Assembly: GCA_020161965.1 (NCBI GenBank)
Contig: JAIUNH010000001.1
Span: 1 to 27,171 of the forward strand
Length of the DNA: 27,171 bases
Source: Pseudomonadota bacterium
GTDB lineage: Bacteria; Pseudomonadota; Alphaproteobacteria; CACIAM-22H2
Direction: 5' to 3'
The notes under the pieces are model-generated. The model was not told the origin of the DNA and made no database searches. It worked only from the letters and a program-made list of their open reading frames with translations. The position numbers were made by a program, and so were the translations under genes. Positions 6,285-14,050 of the stretch are shown here, one piece after another; position 1 is the first letter of the stretch, and the number at the start of each line of letters is the position of its first letter.

Positions 6285-8480
6285 ATGACCAAGAACGCAG
6301 CTCAAGCCACCGGCATCGGCCGGCGCGGCTTTTTGAAGGCTTCGGCGGGCCTCGCTTTCGCCTTCACGCTGGTCGAAGCGGGCGATGCGGCCGCGCAAGG
6401 TACGCCTTCGCGCCTCAACGCCTATATCGCGATCGGCACCGACGGCACGATCCGCATCGCCGCACCGGCACCCGAGATGGGGCAGGCGACCAATACGGCG
6501 CTGCCGCTGATCATCGCCGAAGAGCTCGATGCCGATTGGGCGAAGGTCGTGGTGGAGACCGCCCCCGTCGCCGCCGCCTATGACCATCCGATCTTCCGCG
6601 CGCAATTCGTCGTCGGCAGTTTGACGACGCGCGGCTATTGGATGGCGATCCGCACGGCGGGCGCGCAAGCGCGTCGCGTGCTGATCGATGCCGCCGCCCA
6701 GCGTTGGAACGTGCCCGCGAGCGAGCTATCGACCGAGCCGAGTGCTGTCGTCCACAAGGCGAGCAATCGTCGTTTGAGCTATGGCGAGATCGCATCCTTC
6801 GCGCAAGTTCCGGCGCAATTGCCGGAAATCCAGCCGGATATGCTCAAGAAGCCTGCCGACTTCCGGTTGATCGGGCGCGACGTGCGTCGCTGGGACGTGC
6901 CAGCCAAAGCGACCGGCAAAGCGGTCTATGCGATCGACGTGCAAGTGCCCGGCATGCTCTACGCCACGCTGGCGCGCTCGCCGGTGATGGGATCGACACC
7001 GCAAGGACATAACGGCGCCGAGCTTCTGCGCCGTCCCGGCATCGTCGCAATCGTGCCGCTCGCCCAGGGTGTCGCGGTCGTCGGCGACAAGATCGAAACC
7101 GTTCTGGCCGCACGCGCCGATCTGAAGGTCGATTGGTCGCCCGCACCGGGATCGAATTTCGATTCAGAGCGCGGGCGTGAGATGTATCTCGCCCATGTGC
7201 GCGATCCGTCCGGGCAGAAGGTCGTCGTCGGCCGCCGCACGGGCGATGCCAATGCGGCCCTGCAAGGGGCAGCGCGCGTGGTGTCGGGCGAGTTCACGAC
7301 CGACTATGTCTATCACGCGCAGATGGAGCCGCTGACTTGCGTGGCCTCCGTCACCGCCGACGGCGTGGAAGTATGGACCGGCACGCAATGGGCGTCGCGT
7401 GCGCGCGACGATGCGGCCAAGGCCGCGGGCGTGGCGCCCGAGAAGGTCAAGGTCAACATGATGCAGATGGGTGGCGGTTTCGGCCGACGCGCCCAGATCG
7501 AGTACGTCGTCGAAGCGGTCGAAGTGTCGAAGGCGGTCGGCAAGCCGGTCAAGCTGATGTCGACCCGCGAAGACGACGTTGCCAACGCGCATTGCCGGCC
7601 GATGACCGCGCATAAGATCGATATCGGTCTGGATGCCGGCGGCAAAATCGCGGGCTGGCGCCATCGCATCGCGGCCGATCTGGTGGTGACGCAAGTCTAC
7701 GGCCAGCCGCGCCTCGACGCGCAGAACGGTGTGGATCATATCGTCATGGCGCATGCCGACGTGCCGCTTTACGACGTCGCGTCGCATCTGGCCGAACATG
7801 TCTATGAAGCGCCGGGCGTGCGCTCGGCGGCGTGGCGCGGCATCGGGGCGGGGCCCAATGCCTTCGCCATCGAAGCGATGATCGACGAGTTGGCCGCACT
7901 CGCGGGCGAGGATCCCGTCGCCTATCGCATGAAGCTGCTGAAGGACCGCCGTGCGCGCACGGCGGTCGAAGTGGCGGCCGATATGGCGGGCTGGCCCAAA
8001 GCGCCGCGCAATGATGTCGGCTACGGCATCGCGTTGTCACGGTTGGGCGTGCCGCAATTGGGCGAGGCCATCGCGGTGACGATCGTCGAAGCGGCGCTGG
8101 ACCGTGCGCGCGGCAATATCGCCGTGCGCAATGTTTGGTGCGCCGCCGATGTCGGCTTGCCGGTCCAGCCGCGCAATATCCGCCAACAGGTCGAAGGCTC
8201 GCTCGTTTGGGGCTTGTCGGCCGCGTTGTCGGAACGCATCACGTTCAAGAATGGTGCTGTCCAGCAGCAGAACCTGTCGGATTACGAAGTGCTGCGCGTG
8301 TCGCGCTTGCCCAAGATAGAGATCAACATCATCCGCAGCGGCGAAATTCCGCTGCCCGTGGGTGAGCTCGGGCTTGGCACGATCGCGCCCGCGATCTCGA
8401 ACGCGGTGCGCGCACTGACCGGCAAGCGGCTCGCCGGGTTGCCATTCACGCCCGAACGGGTGCGCGCGACGCTCGCTTAG
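6285..8480 (+). CDS. molybdopterin-binding catalytic subunit, IorB-type aldehyde/N-heterocycle hydroxylase
   Basis: The 731-residue protein starts at 6285, five bases after the IorA-like stop, with GGGAGG inside that gene's end as ribosome site. A twin-arginine signal (IGRRGFLKASAGLAFAF, residues 11-27) predicts Tat export, with the small subunit carried along. Molybdopterin-domain signatures include MGGGFGRRAQIEYVVEA, AWRGIGAGPNAFAIEAMIDELA and the C-terminal PVGELGLGTIAPAI, where Glu694 is the likely catalytic glutamate. Family members hydroxylate N-heterocycles (isoquinoline, nicotinate) or oxidise aldehydes in the periplasm using water as oxygen donor. Here it may feed the ring-cleavage pathway, for example by oxidising an aromatic aldehyde; that is inference. 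No cytochrome c or maturation (XdhC-like) gene is in the window. Confidence 0.9.
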   Translation: MTKNAAQATGIGRRGFLKASAGLAFAFTLVEAGDAAAQGTPSRLNAYIAIGTDGTIRIAAPAPEMGQATNTALPLIIAEELDADWAKVVVETAPVAAAYDHPIFRAQFVVGSLTTRGYWMAIRTAGAQARRVLIDAAAQRWNVPASELSTEPSAVVHKASNRRLSYGEIASFAQVPAQLPEIQPDMLKKPADFRLIGRDVRRWDVPAKATGKAVYAIDVQVPGMLYATLARSPVMGSTPQGHNGAELLRRPGIVAIVPLAQGVAVVGDKIETVLAARADLKVDWSPAPGSNFDSERGREMYLAHVRDPSGQKVVVGRRTGDANAALQGAARVVSGEFTTDYVYHAQMEPLTCVASVTADGVEVWTGTQWASRARDDAAKAAGVAPEKVKVNMMQMGGGFGRRAQIEYVVEAVEVSKAVGKPVKLMSTREDDVANAHCRPMTAHKIDIGLDAGGKIAGWRHRIAADLVVTQVYGQPRLDAQNGVDHIVMAHADVPLYDVASHLAEHVYEAPGVRSAAWRGIGAGPNAFAIEAMIDELAALAGEDPVAYRMKLLKDRRARTAVEVAADMAGWPKAPRNDVGYGIALSRLGVPQLGEAIAVTIVEAALDRARGNIAVRNVWCAADVGLPVQPRNIRQQVEGSLVWGLSAALSERITFKNGAVQQQNLSDYEVLRVSRLPKIEINIIRSGEIPLPVGELGLGTIAPAISNAVRALTGKRLAGLPFTPERVRATLA

Positions 8481-8489
8481 GGCGGGCGC

Positions 8490-8858
8490 TTAGGGCGGGT
8501 TGCCGACCACGATCTGGATGCGATCGCAATCGCCGCGCGACGGTGTATTGCGATCGCTCGTCCGGACGGGTTCCAGCAGCATGGCGACGAGCTCGGACGT
8601 GCCGAGACCCGGATTGCGGTCGCGCACGTCGCGCAGCCGCTTTTCCACGAATTTGCCGATCGCGCGTTCGGGCACGCCGCAATCGCGCGCCTTGGCGGCG
8701 AAGGTGCCGATTTCGCGCACTTCGACATTCACGTCGCGAACGGGCTGGCGCAGCCAGATGGCGCCCAGGAAGACCGCGACGAAAAGCACGAGCCCCGCGA
8801 CGGTCGCCGCTTCCCGGGTTTTCAGATCGCGCAGGAACATGGGGGTCACCGTCGCCAT
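8490..8858 (-). CDS. small hypothetical protein with one membrane helix
   Basis: I do not recognise this 122-residue protein. Residues about 18-37 (ATVAGLVLFVAVFLGAIWL) form one transmembrane helix, followed by an acidic/basic soluble domain with KARDCGVPERAIGKFVEKRL, RNPGLGTSELVAMLLEP and two cysteines (60 and 111). The start at 8858 overlaps the DUF882 gene by 13 bases; an alternative ATG at 8840 would leave five bases after that stop. Neither has a clear ribosome site. The coupling suggests joint expression with the DUF882 protein. Its 3' end lies nine bases from the convergent molybdenum hydroxylase stop, with no terminator visible between them. Confidence 0.6.
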   Translation of the reverse strand: MATVTPMFLRDLKTREAATVAGLVLFVAVFLGAIWLRQPVRDVNVEVREIGTFAAKARDCGVPERAIGKFVEKRLRDVRDRNPGLGTSELVAMLLEPVRTSDRNTPSRGDCDRIQIVVGNPP

Positions 8859-9481
8859 GTGCGGTACGGGCCCGTATCGAGGTGGACGAAGCCGCGCTTG
8901 CCGTAATTGCCGATGCCGCCGAACTTCTCGCGCCGCGCGACCGCAGCGATGGCGTTGGGCGAACGGCCGAACATCGTGACGTCGACCGCGCGTCCCAGCG
9001 TGTGCATCGAACGGCGCGCGGCGGTTTTCTCGACGCGGCGGATTTGGTTCTGCGAGCGCACGGTGCGATAGGCGGAAAGGATGCGCCAAGGTTCGTCGGC
9101 GTCGAGCCGATTGCTGACGCGCCACAGCGCATCGAGCAGCGGCACGTTGACGCGCGCATGCGCGCCCGTGCGATGGTCGCGCAAAATACGCGCGATCGCC
9201 TTGCCGGCCGCATCATCGATTTTGCCGTCGCGCCAATAGACGCCGTTCCAGGATTCGTTCGTGTTGACGTTGACGAAGGAAAGCCCGCGCGTCGCGGGCA
9301 AGCGCGCGGGTGCGGCTTCCGCGATGGAGGGTGCGAACGTCAACGCGGCGAAAGCCGCCCCGATACCGGCGAGCGCTGAGCGTCGCGGCACGACGGGCCC
9401 ATTTTGCGACGGATCGCCGCAAAACGAGCAGTCGCAACCCGTTTCGTCGTTTTCCGCCGGATCGAAGCAAGCGAAGCGCAT
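8846..9481 (-). CDS. DUF882 (peptidase M15-like, YcbK family) exported protein
   Basis: The 211-residue product has a hydrophobic signal-like segment after two arginines (VPRRSALAGIGAAFAALTF, about residues 30-48) ending in AEAAPA, which fits Sec or Tat export. The mature part matches DUF882, a cell-wall-related zinc peptidase-like fold: SAYRT (about 139), MHTLGRAVDVTMFG with candidate ligands His and Asp, and VHLDTGPYRTWRR at the C-terminus with the third His. The N-terminal 30 residues (CFDPAENDETGCDCSFCGDP) are cysteine-rich and unusual before a signal peptide. A GTG at the second valine of VVPRRS would instead give a conventional signal, so the true start may be about 30 residues later. 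The substrate is probably peptidoglycan. Confidence 0.82.
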   Translation of the reverse strand: MRFACFDPAENDETGCDCSFCGDPSQNGPVVPRRSALAGIGAAFAALTFAPSIAEAAPARLPATRGLSFVNVNTNESWNGVYWRDGKIDDAAGKAIARILRDHRTGAHARVNVPLLDALWRVSNRLDADEPWRILSAYRTVRSQNQIRRVEKTAARRSMHTLGRAVDVTMFGRSPNAIAAVARREKFGGIGNYGKRGFVHLDTGPYRTWRR

Positions 9482-9494
9482 ATCAAATGTCTAG

Positions 9495-9508
9495 GGGGCG
9501 GACGCCCC
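9495..9508. repeat. 14-base GC palindrome GGGGCG-GA-CGCCCC
   Basis: A perfect 6-base-arm inverted repeat lies 13 bases upstream of the DUF882 ATG and about 85 bases upstream of the sensor kinase, in their divergent promoter region. It may be an operator, but it is short and GC-rich, so chance is possible. Confidence 0.25.
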
Positions 9509-9593
9509 GCAACGCCATACGGAAGCACACTTATTCGCCGTGCCGGCGGACGCCCGGGTTGCTTATGGGGCCCCGCACGCCTAGCTTTGCGCG

Positions 9594-11216
9594 ATGGAAT
9601 CACGGGCGCGAATTTTGCGGCTTGCCGGCTTGTCCGGGGCGGGGTTGAGCGGTGCCGCGGCGCGGCTTGCCGTTTTCGTCGCGCTCTATGTCGCGTCCGA
9701 TTGGATCAGCAATATCGATCCGCAAACACCGTTCGGCTTCACGCTTTGGAATCCGCCGGCCGCACTGGCGCTGTTCTTGGGGCTCGTTTGGCGCTGGCGC
9801 GCTTTGCCGGCTATCGCCATCTCCGCGGCGTTGTCGGGGATTATGATTCGCGGCTATGCGCTCGACTTGCATTCGGCTTGGGTGACGCCCGCCGTTCTGT
9901 CCTTCGGCTATGCGGCACTAGGCAACGCCCTCGCTTCGCGCCGCGATGCGGCCGCCCCCTTCGCCGAGCCGATGTCGGCACTCGCCTTCATGCTGCTGGC
10001 GATTTTCGGGGCGGGGGGCATCGCCGTCCTGCACGTCGGCGTGTTCGCGGCATTCGGCTTTCTCGATCCGTCGCAGCTGCTCGCGCTATCGACACGCTCG
10101 TGGATCGGCGACGCGACGGGCATCGCGGTCATGCTGCCCGTGCTGGTGCAATTCGGCGCCGTGCGCGCGGAGGAAGGCTGGCGCGATATCGCGACGGCCG
10201 ACACGTTCGGCGCCATCGCGGCGGCGGCCACACTCGCGGGCATCGCGATCTTGGGGCCGGGGGCGACGACCAATCTCGCCTATCTCGTCATTTTGCCGGT
10301 CGTCTGGGTCGCGGTGCGGCGCGGCCTGTCGGCCACGCTCGCCACGCTGTTCGCGATCCAATGCGCGATCATTCTGTTCATCGTCCAGGACGAAGCGGCC
10401 GATACCGCGTTCTCGGAATTCCAGGTGTTGATCGTCGTCGTCGCGATGACGGGGCTCATCCTGGGCACGGCGGTCGGACATATCCGCCGTTCGGCCGACG
10501 ATCTGGCGCGCGCGCGCGCCGAAGGCGATCGGTTGGCGCGACTGACCGCGGTCGGCGCGCTCGGCTCGGCTATCGCGCATGAATTGAGCCAGCCGCTTTT
10601 CGCAATCCGCACGGCCAGCCATGTGCTGATGCGCGGGTTGGAGCGCGCCGGCGGGACGGACGAAATGCTGCGCGCCGCGCGCACGATCGAAAGTCAGATC
10701 GAGCAGGCGAGTGCGCGTATTCGCGCGTTGCGCGCGGAGTTCCAAAGTGCGGGTCCGTTGCCCAGCGTGTTCGATCTGGTCGTCGCGGCGCGCCAAGCGG
10801 CGCGCATCGTCGATGGCGGCGCGGCCGTGGCGCGCGGCCAATTGACGGTCGAGGATTCGCCGCCGGTGCGCGTGCGCGCCGATCGCGCGCATGTCGCCTA
10901 TATCCTCGACAATCTGTTCCGCAACGCGCTGGCGGCGATCCGCACGCGCGGGGCCGGCGGGCGCGTGCGCGTGGTGTTCGGTGCCGCCGACGATATCGTG
11001 CGCGTCGAAGTCGTCGATAACGGCGTGGGCATCTCCGACGATCTCGCCGGGCGGCTGTTCGAACCGATGGTCACCGGCCGCCACGACGGCGTGGGTTTGG
11101 GACTGTTCATCGGCCGCACGCTCGCCGAACTCAACGACGGCGCCTTGTCGCATCGGGCGACGGACAATGGCGGCGCCACTTTCGTGTTGGAACTTCCCGC
11201 GGGTGCAAAGCAATGA
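9594..11216 (+). CDS. MASE1-type membrane sensor histidine kinase
   Basis: The 540-residue protein has an N-terminal multi-helix membrane domain (about residues 20-300) with MASE1-like features: LWNPPAALALFLGLVW near residue 60 and WIGDATGIAVMLPVLVQF near residue 170. The HisKA domain follows with phospho-acceptor His329 in AIAHELSQPLFAIR. The HATPase domain shows an N box (DNLFRNALAAI), G1 box (DNGVGI) and G2 box (GVGLGLFIGR). No PAS domain is present, so sensing is probably through the membrane domain; the ligand is unknown. Its stop overlaps the response regulator start by four bases (ATGA), giving a cognate pair. The Shine-Dalgarno before the ATG is weak. Confidence 0.92.
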   Translation: MESRARILRLAGLSGAGLSGAAARLAVFVALYVASDWISNIDPQTPFGFTLWNPPAALALFLGLVWRWRALPAIAISAALSGIMIRGYALDLHSAWVTPAVLSFGYAALGNALASRRDAAAPFAEPMSALAFMLLAIFGAGGIAVLHVGVFAAFGFLDPSQLLALSTRSWIGDATGIAVMLPVLVQFGAVRAEEGWRDIATADTFGAIAAAATLAGIAILGPGATTNLAYLVILPVVWVAVRRGLSATLATLFAIQCAIILFIVQDEAADTAFSEFQVLIVVVAMTGLILGTAVGHIRRSADDLARARAEGDRLARLTAVGALGSAIAHELSQPLFAIRTASHVLMRGLERAGGTDEMLRAARTIESQIEQASARIRALRAEFQSAGPLPSVFDLVVAARQAARIVDGGAAVARGQLTVEDSPPVRVRADRAHVAYILDNLFRNALAAIRTRGAGGRVRVVFGAADDIVRVEVVDNGVGISDDLAGRLFEPMVTGRHDGVGLGLFIGRTLAELNDGALSHRATDNGGATFVLELPAGAKQ

Positions 11217-11857
11217 CCGACAATTCATCTGCCGCGGCCCCTGGGGCGGCGCCCCATGTCGCCATCGTCGACGACGATCCCGCGTTGCGCGACACGCTGA
11301 CGATGCTGTTCGAGACATCGGGCTATCGCGTCAGCACGCTCGAGTCCGTGGAAGCGCTGCTCGACAATCCCGAAGCGCTGGGGGCCGCCTGCCTGGTGCT
11401 CGACCACACTTTGCCGGGCAAACAAGGCGTCGATGCGCTGGAAACGTTGCGCGAACGCGGACCCTTGCCCGCGATCGTCGTCTTGACCGGTTTCGGGACG
11501 ATTCCGCTGGCCGTGCGGGCGGTACGCAGCGGTGCATTCGAATTCCTGGAGAAGCCGGTCGAGCCCGACGTCCTGCTCGACGTCGTGGCGCGCGCGGTAA
11601 GCCATTCGCAGGCGCGCGGCGAGGCGGCGGCCGTGGAGGCCGAGGCGCGCGAACGTCTTGCCGGGTTGACGCCGCGCGAACGCGAAGTGCTGGCCCATAT
11701 GCTGGGCGGCGCTCCCAGCAAGGCGATCGCGGCGAAGCTCGATATCAGCCCGCGTACAGTTGAAATCCATCGCGGCCGGGTGATGGATAAGCTCGGCTGC
11801 CGGGGCCCCGTGGAGCTGTTCCGGCGCTATGCCGACCTAATCTCCACGGAGGCGTAG
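11213..11857 (+). CDS. FixJ/NarL-type response regulator
   Basis: The 214-residue protein has a receiver domain (about 14-125) with acidic pocket Asp20-22 (VDDDP), phospho-acceptor Asp64 in CLVLDHTLPG, Thr92 in VLTGFG and Lys114 in LEKPV. A LuxR-type helix-turn-helix follows (about 150-210), with LTPREREVLAHMLGG and SPRTVEIHRGRVMDKLG. It is coupled to the MASE1 kinase by a four-base overlap and is the obvious partner. The spacing and receiver resemble FixJ/TodT-like regulators. No target promoter is evident: the next gene is an Rrf2 regulator 82 bases downstream. Confidence 0.93.
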   Translation: MTDNSSAAAPGAAPHVAIVDDDPALRDTLTMLFETSGYRVSTLESVEALLDNPEALGAACLVLDHTLPGKQGVDALETLRERGPLPAIVVLTGFGTIPLAVRAVRSGAFEFLEKPVEPDVLLDVVARAVSHSQARGEAAAVEAEARERLAGLTPREREVLAHMLGGAPSKAIAAKLDISPRTVEIHRGRVMDKLGCRGPVELFRRYADLISTEA

Positions 11858-11939
11858 GTAGACACTCGTATTGCGGGAATGGCCCCGATCGGCGGAAGTG
11901 CATACCCAGACGACACACCACTGGCCTGGGAAAGCGAAC

Positions 11940-12431
11940 ATGCTCTATCTGAACCGCCGTGCTCTCGCGGCCATCGACGCCCTGATCGTTCTCGCCCGCG
12001 CGCCGGCACCTGGCCGGATGCAACGGTCCGAAATTCAGGCCCGTTTGGGTCTCACCGATCGCTCGTTCGAAAGCGCGCTGTTCGAGCTCGTGAAGGCCGG
12101 CATGGTCGAATCGCGCCGCGGTGTTGGCGGCGGTTACCGCCTGTCGCGCCCGGTCGAGGAATTGACCGTGATGTCCGTGCTGCAAGCCTTGGGCGAAACC
12201 GGCCGTCCCGCGACCGAAGGCGGCGAAGTGCCGGAAGGTGCCGCCAATGTTCCGGCGATCCGCCGTCTGCAGCGCGATTTCTGGAACGGCGTCGAGGCGA
12301 AGGTCGTCGAGATGCTGTCGCGCACCACGCTGGGCGATATCCTCGAAAACGAGGACGCGCTGACGCAGGACGCGGCGCCGGAGACGGCCGAGCGCGTCCG
12401 CGAGCACGCGGACGCAATTCAAGGCGCCTAA
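11940..12431 (+). CDS. Rrf2-family winged-helix regulator without Fe-S cysteines
   Basis: The 163-residue protein has the Rrf2 winged helix at about residues 1-75: MLYLNRRALAAIDALIVLAR, then LTDRSFESALFELVKAGMVESRRG and the wing GVGGGYRLSRPVEELTVMSVLQALGE. IscR and NsrR bind an iron-sulfur cluster through three cysteines; this protein has none, so it would be a cluster-independent member (CymR is an example). The start at 11940 is chosen because it gives the family start; an in-frame ATG at 11871 would add 23 non-family residues. The C-terminal tail is acidic. Its TAA overlaps the TAG of the convergent racemase-like gene by four bases. Regulated genes are unknown. Confidence 0.85.
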   Translation: MLYLNRRALAAIDALIVLARAPAPGRMQRSEIQARLGLTDRSFESALFELVKAGMVESRRGVGGGYRLSRPVEELTVMSVLQALGETGRPATEGGEVPEGAANVPAIRRLQRDFWNGVEAKVVEMLSRTTLGDILENEDALTQDAAPETAERVREHADAIQGA

Positions 12432-13171
12432 TCCACGTCCTTGCCGCCCAGCCGGGCGGCGAGCGCGGACGAAAGTCCGTTGCTCGCGATAGCCGGTACC
12501 GTGCCCATCGCGGTGCCGGCTTTCGCTTTTTGAGAGATGGACGCTTTTTGGAGGGCGTGTAGCGACGCCGCCAGCGGATCGACGATCGCGATCTTCGTGC
12601 ACGCACGGATCGGTGTGGCGAGCCCCGCAAGCCCCGCACCGCCCAGGATTACGCACTCGGCGCCGTCTTTCGCGGCACTATCCTCGATCGCTTCGACCAG
12701 CGATGCGATCGCTGCGTCGGGATCGGCGGCGATCTCCGCCCCCGAAGGCGCCACGGTGCGGATCCCGGCCAGGGCTTTGTCTTTGCCGGACGCCGCTAAA
12801 ATCTCGCGCAACATGCCGTCCCACAACGCGCCGCCGGTGACGATCGCGTAGCGCTTGCCGCCGGTCGCGTCGACCGCCGCATCGAGCATGCCGACGACCG
12901 GTTTGGTCGATAGCTCGCGAAGGGCGCCGAGACCCGGATCGCCGAAACAGGCGAGCAGCGTGCCGTCGATCGTCGCATCGTGTTTCGCCCACGCGTCGAG
13001 TGCGGCGTGTGCGGCGATCGCGTAGCCCGCGCGCGTGACGATGTATTTGGCGCCGAAGGCGCCGGTCGCGGGCACGATCTCGTCGCCGGGTGCTGCAAGT
13101 TTGCGCGCCTCGCGCGCGACCAGATCGGTGATCGCCGGCGTCGTATTCGGATTCAGCAGCAGGATACGCAT
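12428..13171 (-). CDS. Asp/Glu/hydantoin racemase superfamily protein (one catalytic Cys missing)
   Basis: The 247-residue protein has the superfamily start MRILLLNPNTTPAIT and the first active-site segment GTLLACFGDPGL with Cys75. In hydantoin and allantoin racemases a second cysteine sits in an LGCAGM-like motif; here the aligned segment is LGGAGLAG (about 176-183), so the second cysteine is glycine. Two-base racemisation is therefore doubtful, and a one-cysteine reaction such as decarboxylation or isomerisation, or a divergent racemase, is possible. The gene lies nine bases after the SDR gene on the same strand and probably shares its transcript. A second homologue is at 14051. The C-terminal coding region contains the convergent Rrf2 terminator. 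Confidence 0.82.
   Translation of the reverse strand: MRILLLNPNTTPAITDLVAREARKLAAPGDEIVPATGAFGAKYIVTRAGYAIAAHAALDAWAKHDATIDGTLLACFGDPGLGALRELSTKPVVGMLDAAVDATGGKRYAIVTGGALWDGMLREILAASGKDKALAGIRTVAPSGAEIAADPDAAIASLVEAIEDSAAKDGAECVILGGAGLAGLATPIRACTKIAIVDPLAASLHALQKASISQKAKAGTAMGTVPAIASNGLSSALAARLGGKDVD
12491..12531 (+). terminator. intrinsic terminator for the Rrf2 gene, inside the convergent coding sequence
   Basis: An 11-base-pair stem (12491-12501 with 12511-12521; all pairs canonical except one G-U) encloses a 9-base loop and is followed by TTCGCTTTTTG on the plus strand. It begins 60 bases after the Rrf2 stop. On the minus strand there is no T tract after the hairpin, so it should act only on plus-strand transcripts. 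It lies within the last 35 codons of the racemase-like gene. Confidence 0.7.
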
Positions 13172-13180
13172 GTCGTCCCG

Positions 13181-13927
13181 TCAGGGCATGATTTCGCCGC
13201 CATTGGGATGCAGCAGCTGGCCGCAGAAATAGCGCGATTCCGCCGAAGCGAGAAACACGAAGCTGGGCGTCATATCGCCGGGCGTGCCCAGGCGCTTCAA
13301 GGGCAGGGCGGCGGCGTGGTCACGCTTGGCCTTTTCGGGCAGCGGGTCGAAGCCGGTATCGACCAGCCCCGGCGACACGCCGTTCACCAGGATGCCGAAC
13401 GGCGCCATTTCTTTGGCGAGCGCCCGCGTGAAGCCGATCAAGCCAGCCTTGGCGGCGGAATAAGCCGTGTAGTCGCCGCGCCCGATATAGCCAAGCTGCG
13501 AGCACACGGTGATGATGCGCCCCGATTTGCGCGGCTTCATCGCCTTGGCGGCGGCGCGCCCGCACAGGAACGCGCCGCGCAGATGAACGGCGATCATGCG
13601 GTCCCAATCGGCGACCGACATCTTGTCGATCGGCTGCGATTTTTGGATGCCGGCGTTGTTGACCAACACGTCCAGGCGGCCGAAATACTTCTTATGCGCG
13701 GCGAACAGCGCATCGACTTGGCGCTCGTCGGTCACGTCGGCACGCACGGCAATGGCCTTGCGGCCTAGTTTGACGATCGCTTTGACGGTTGCTTCGGCGG
13801 CGCGCGGATTGTCGAACCAGGCGATCGTCACGTCGGCACCCTCGCGCGCATAGGCCAAGGCGACGGCGCGGCCGATCCCCGTATTGCCGCCGGTCACCAG
13901 CGTCTTCAACCCCGTCAAACGACCCAT
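13181..13927 (-). CDS. short-chain dehydrogenase/reductase (SDR)
   Basis: The 248-residue classical SDR shows the cofactor motif TGGNTGIG (residues 12-19), NNAG (90-93), Ser143 in VCSQLG and the Tyr156-x3-Lys160 pair in YSAAK. The ATG at 13927 is backed by AGGAGT seven bases upstream; a longer reading frame upstream is rejected. Family members oxidise or reduce alcohols and ketones of sugars, polyols or hydroxy acids with NAD(P); the substrate cannot be named. It is first in a two-gene unit with the racemase-like gene and is divergent from another racemase-like gene and a sugar kinase. This suggests a pathway for a chiral hydroxylated compound, by inference. Confidence 0.9.
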   Translation of the reverse strand: MGRLTGLKTLVTGGNTGIGRAVALAYAREGADVTIAWFDNPRAAEATVKAIVKLGRKAIAVRADVTDERQVDALFAAHKKYFGRLDVLVNNAGIQKSQPIDKMSVADWDRMIAVHLRGAFLCGRAAAKAMKPRKSGRIITVCSQLGYIGRGDYTAYSAAKAGLIGFTRALAKEMAPFGILVNGVSPGLVDTGFDPLPEKAKRDHAAALPLKRLGTPGDMTPSFVFLASAESRYFCGQLLHPNGGEIMP

Positions 13928-14050
13928 CGCGCGTACTCCTCCACAAAAGGGGTCGATATCAGCAAAAACGGGGCCGGTTTTCATCCCTCTTGCGGGGTAT
14001 CGCGATCCTCGGCACTTTGGCCGCAACTCATTCCAAGGGGCTTCGACGCC

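Noticed and set aside
10086..11318. Long open frame of about 410 codons on the minus strand
   Set aside because: Antisense to the sensor kinase and regulator; low-complexity Arg/His/Asp composition and no motif.
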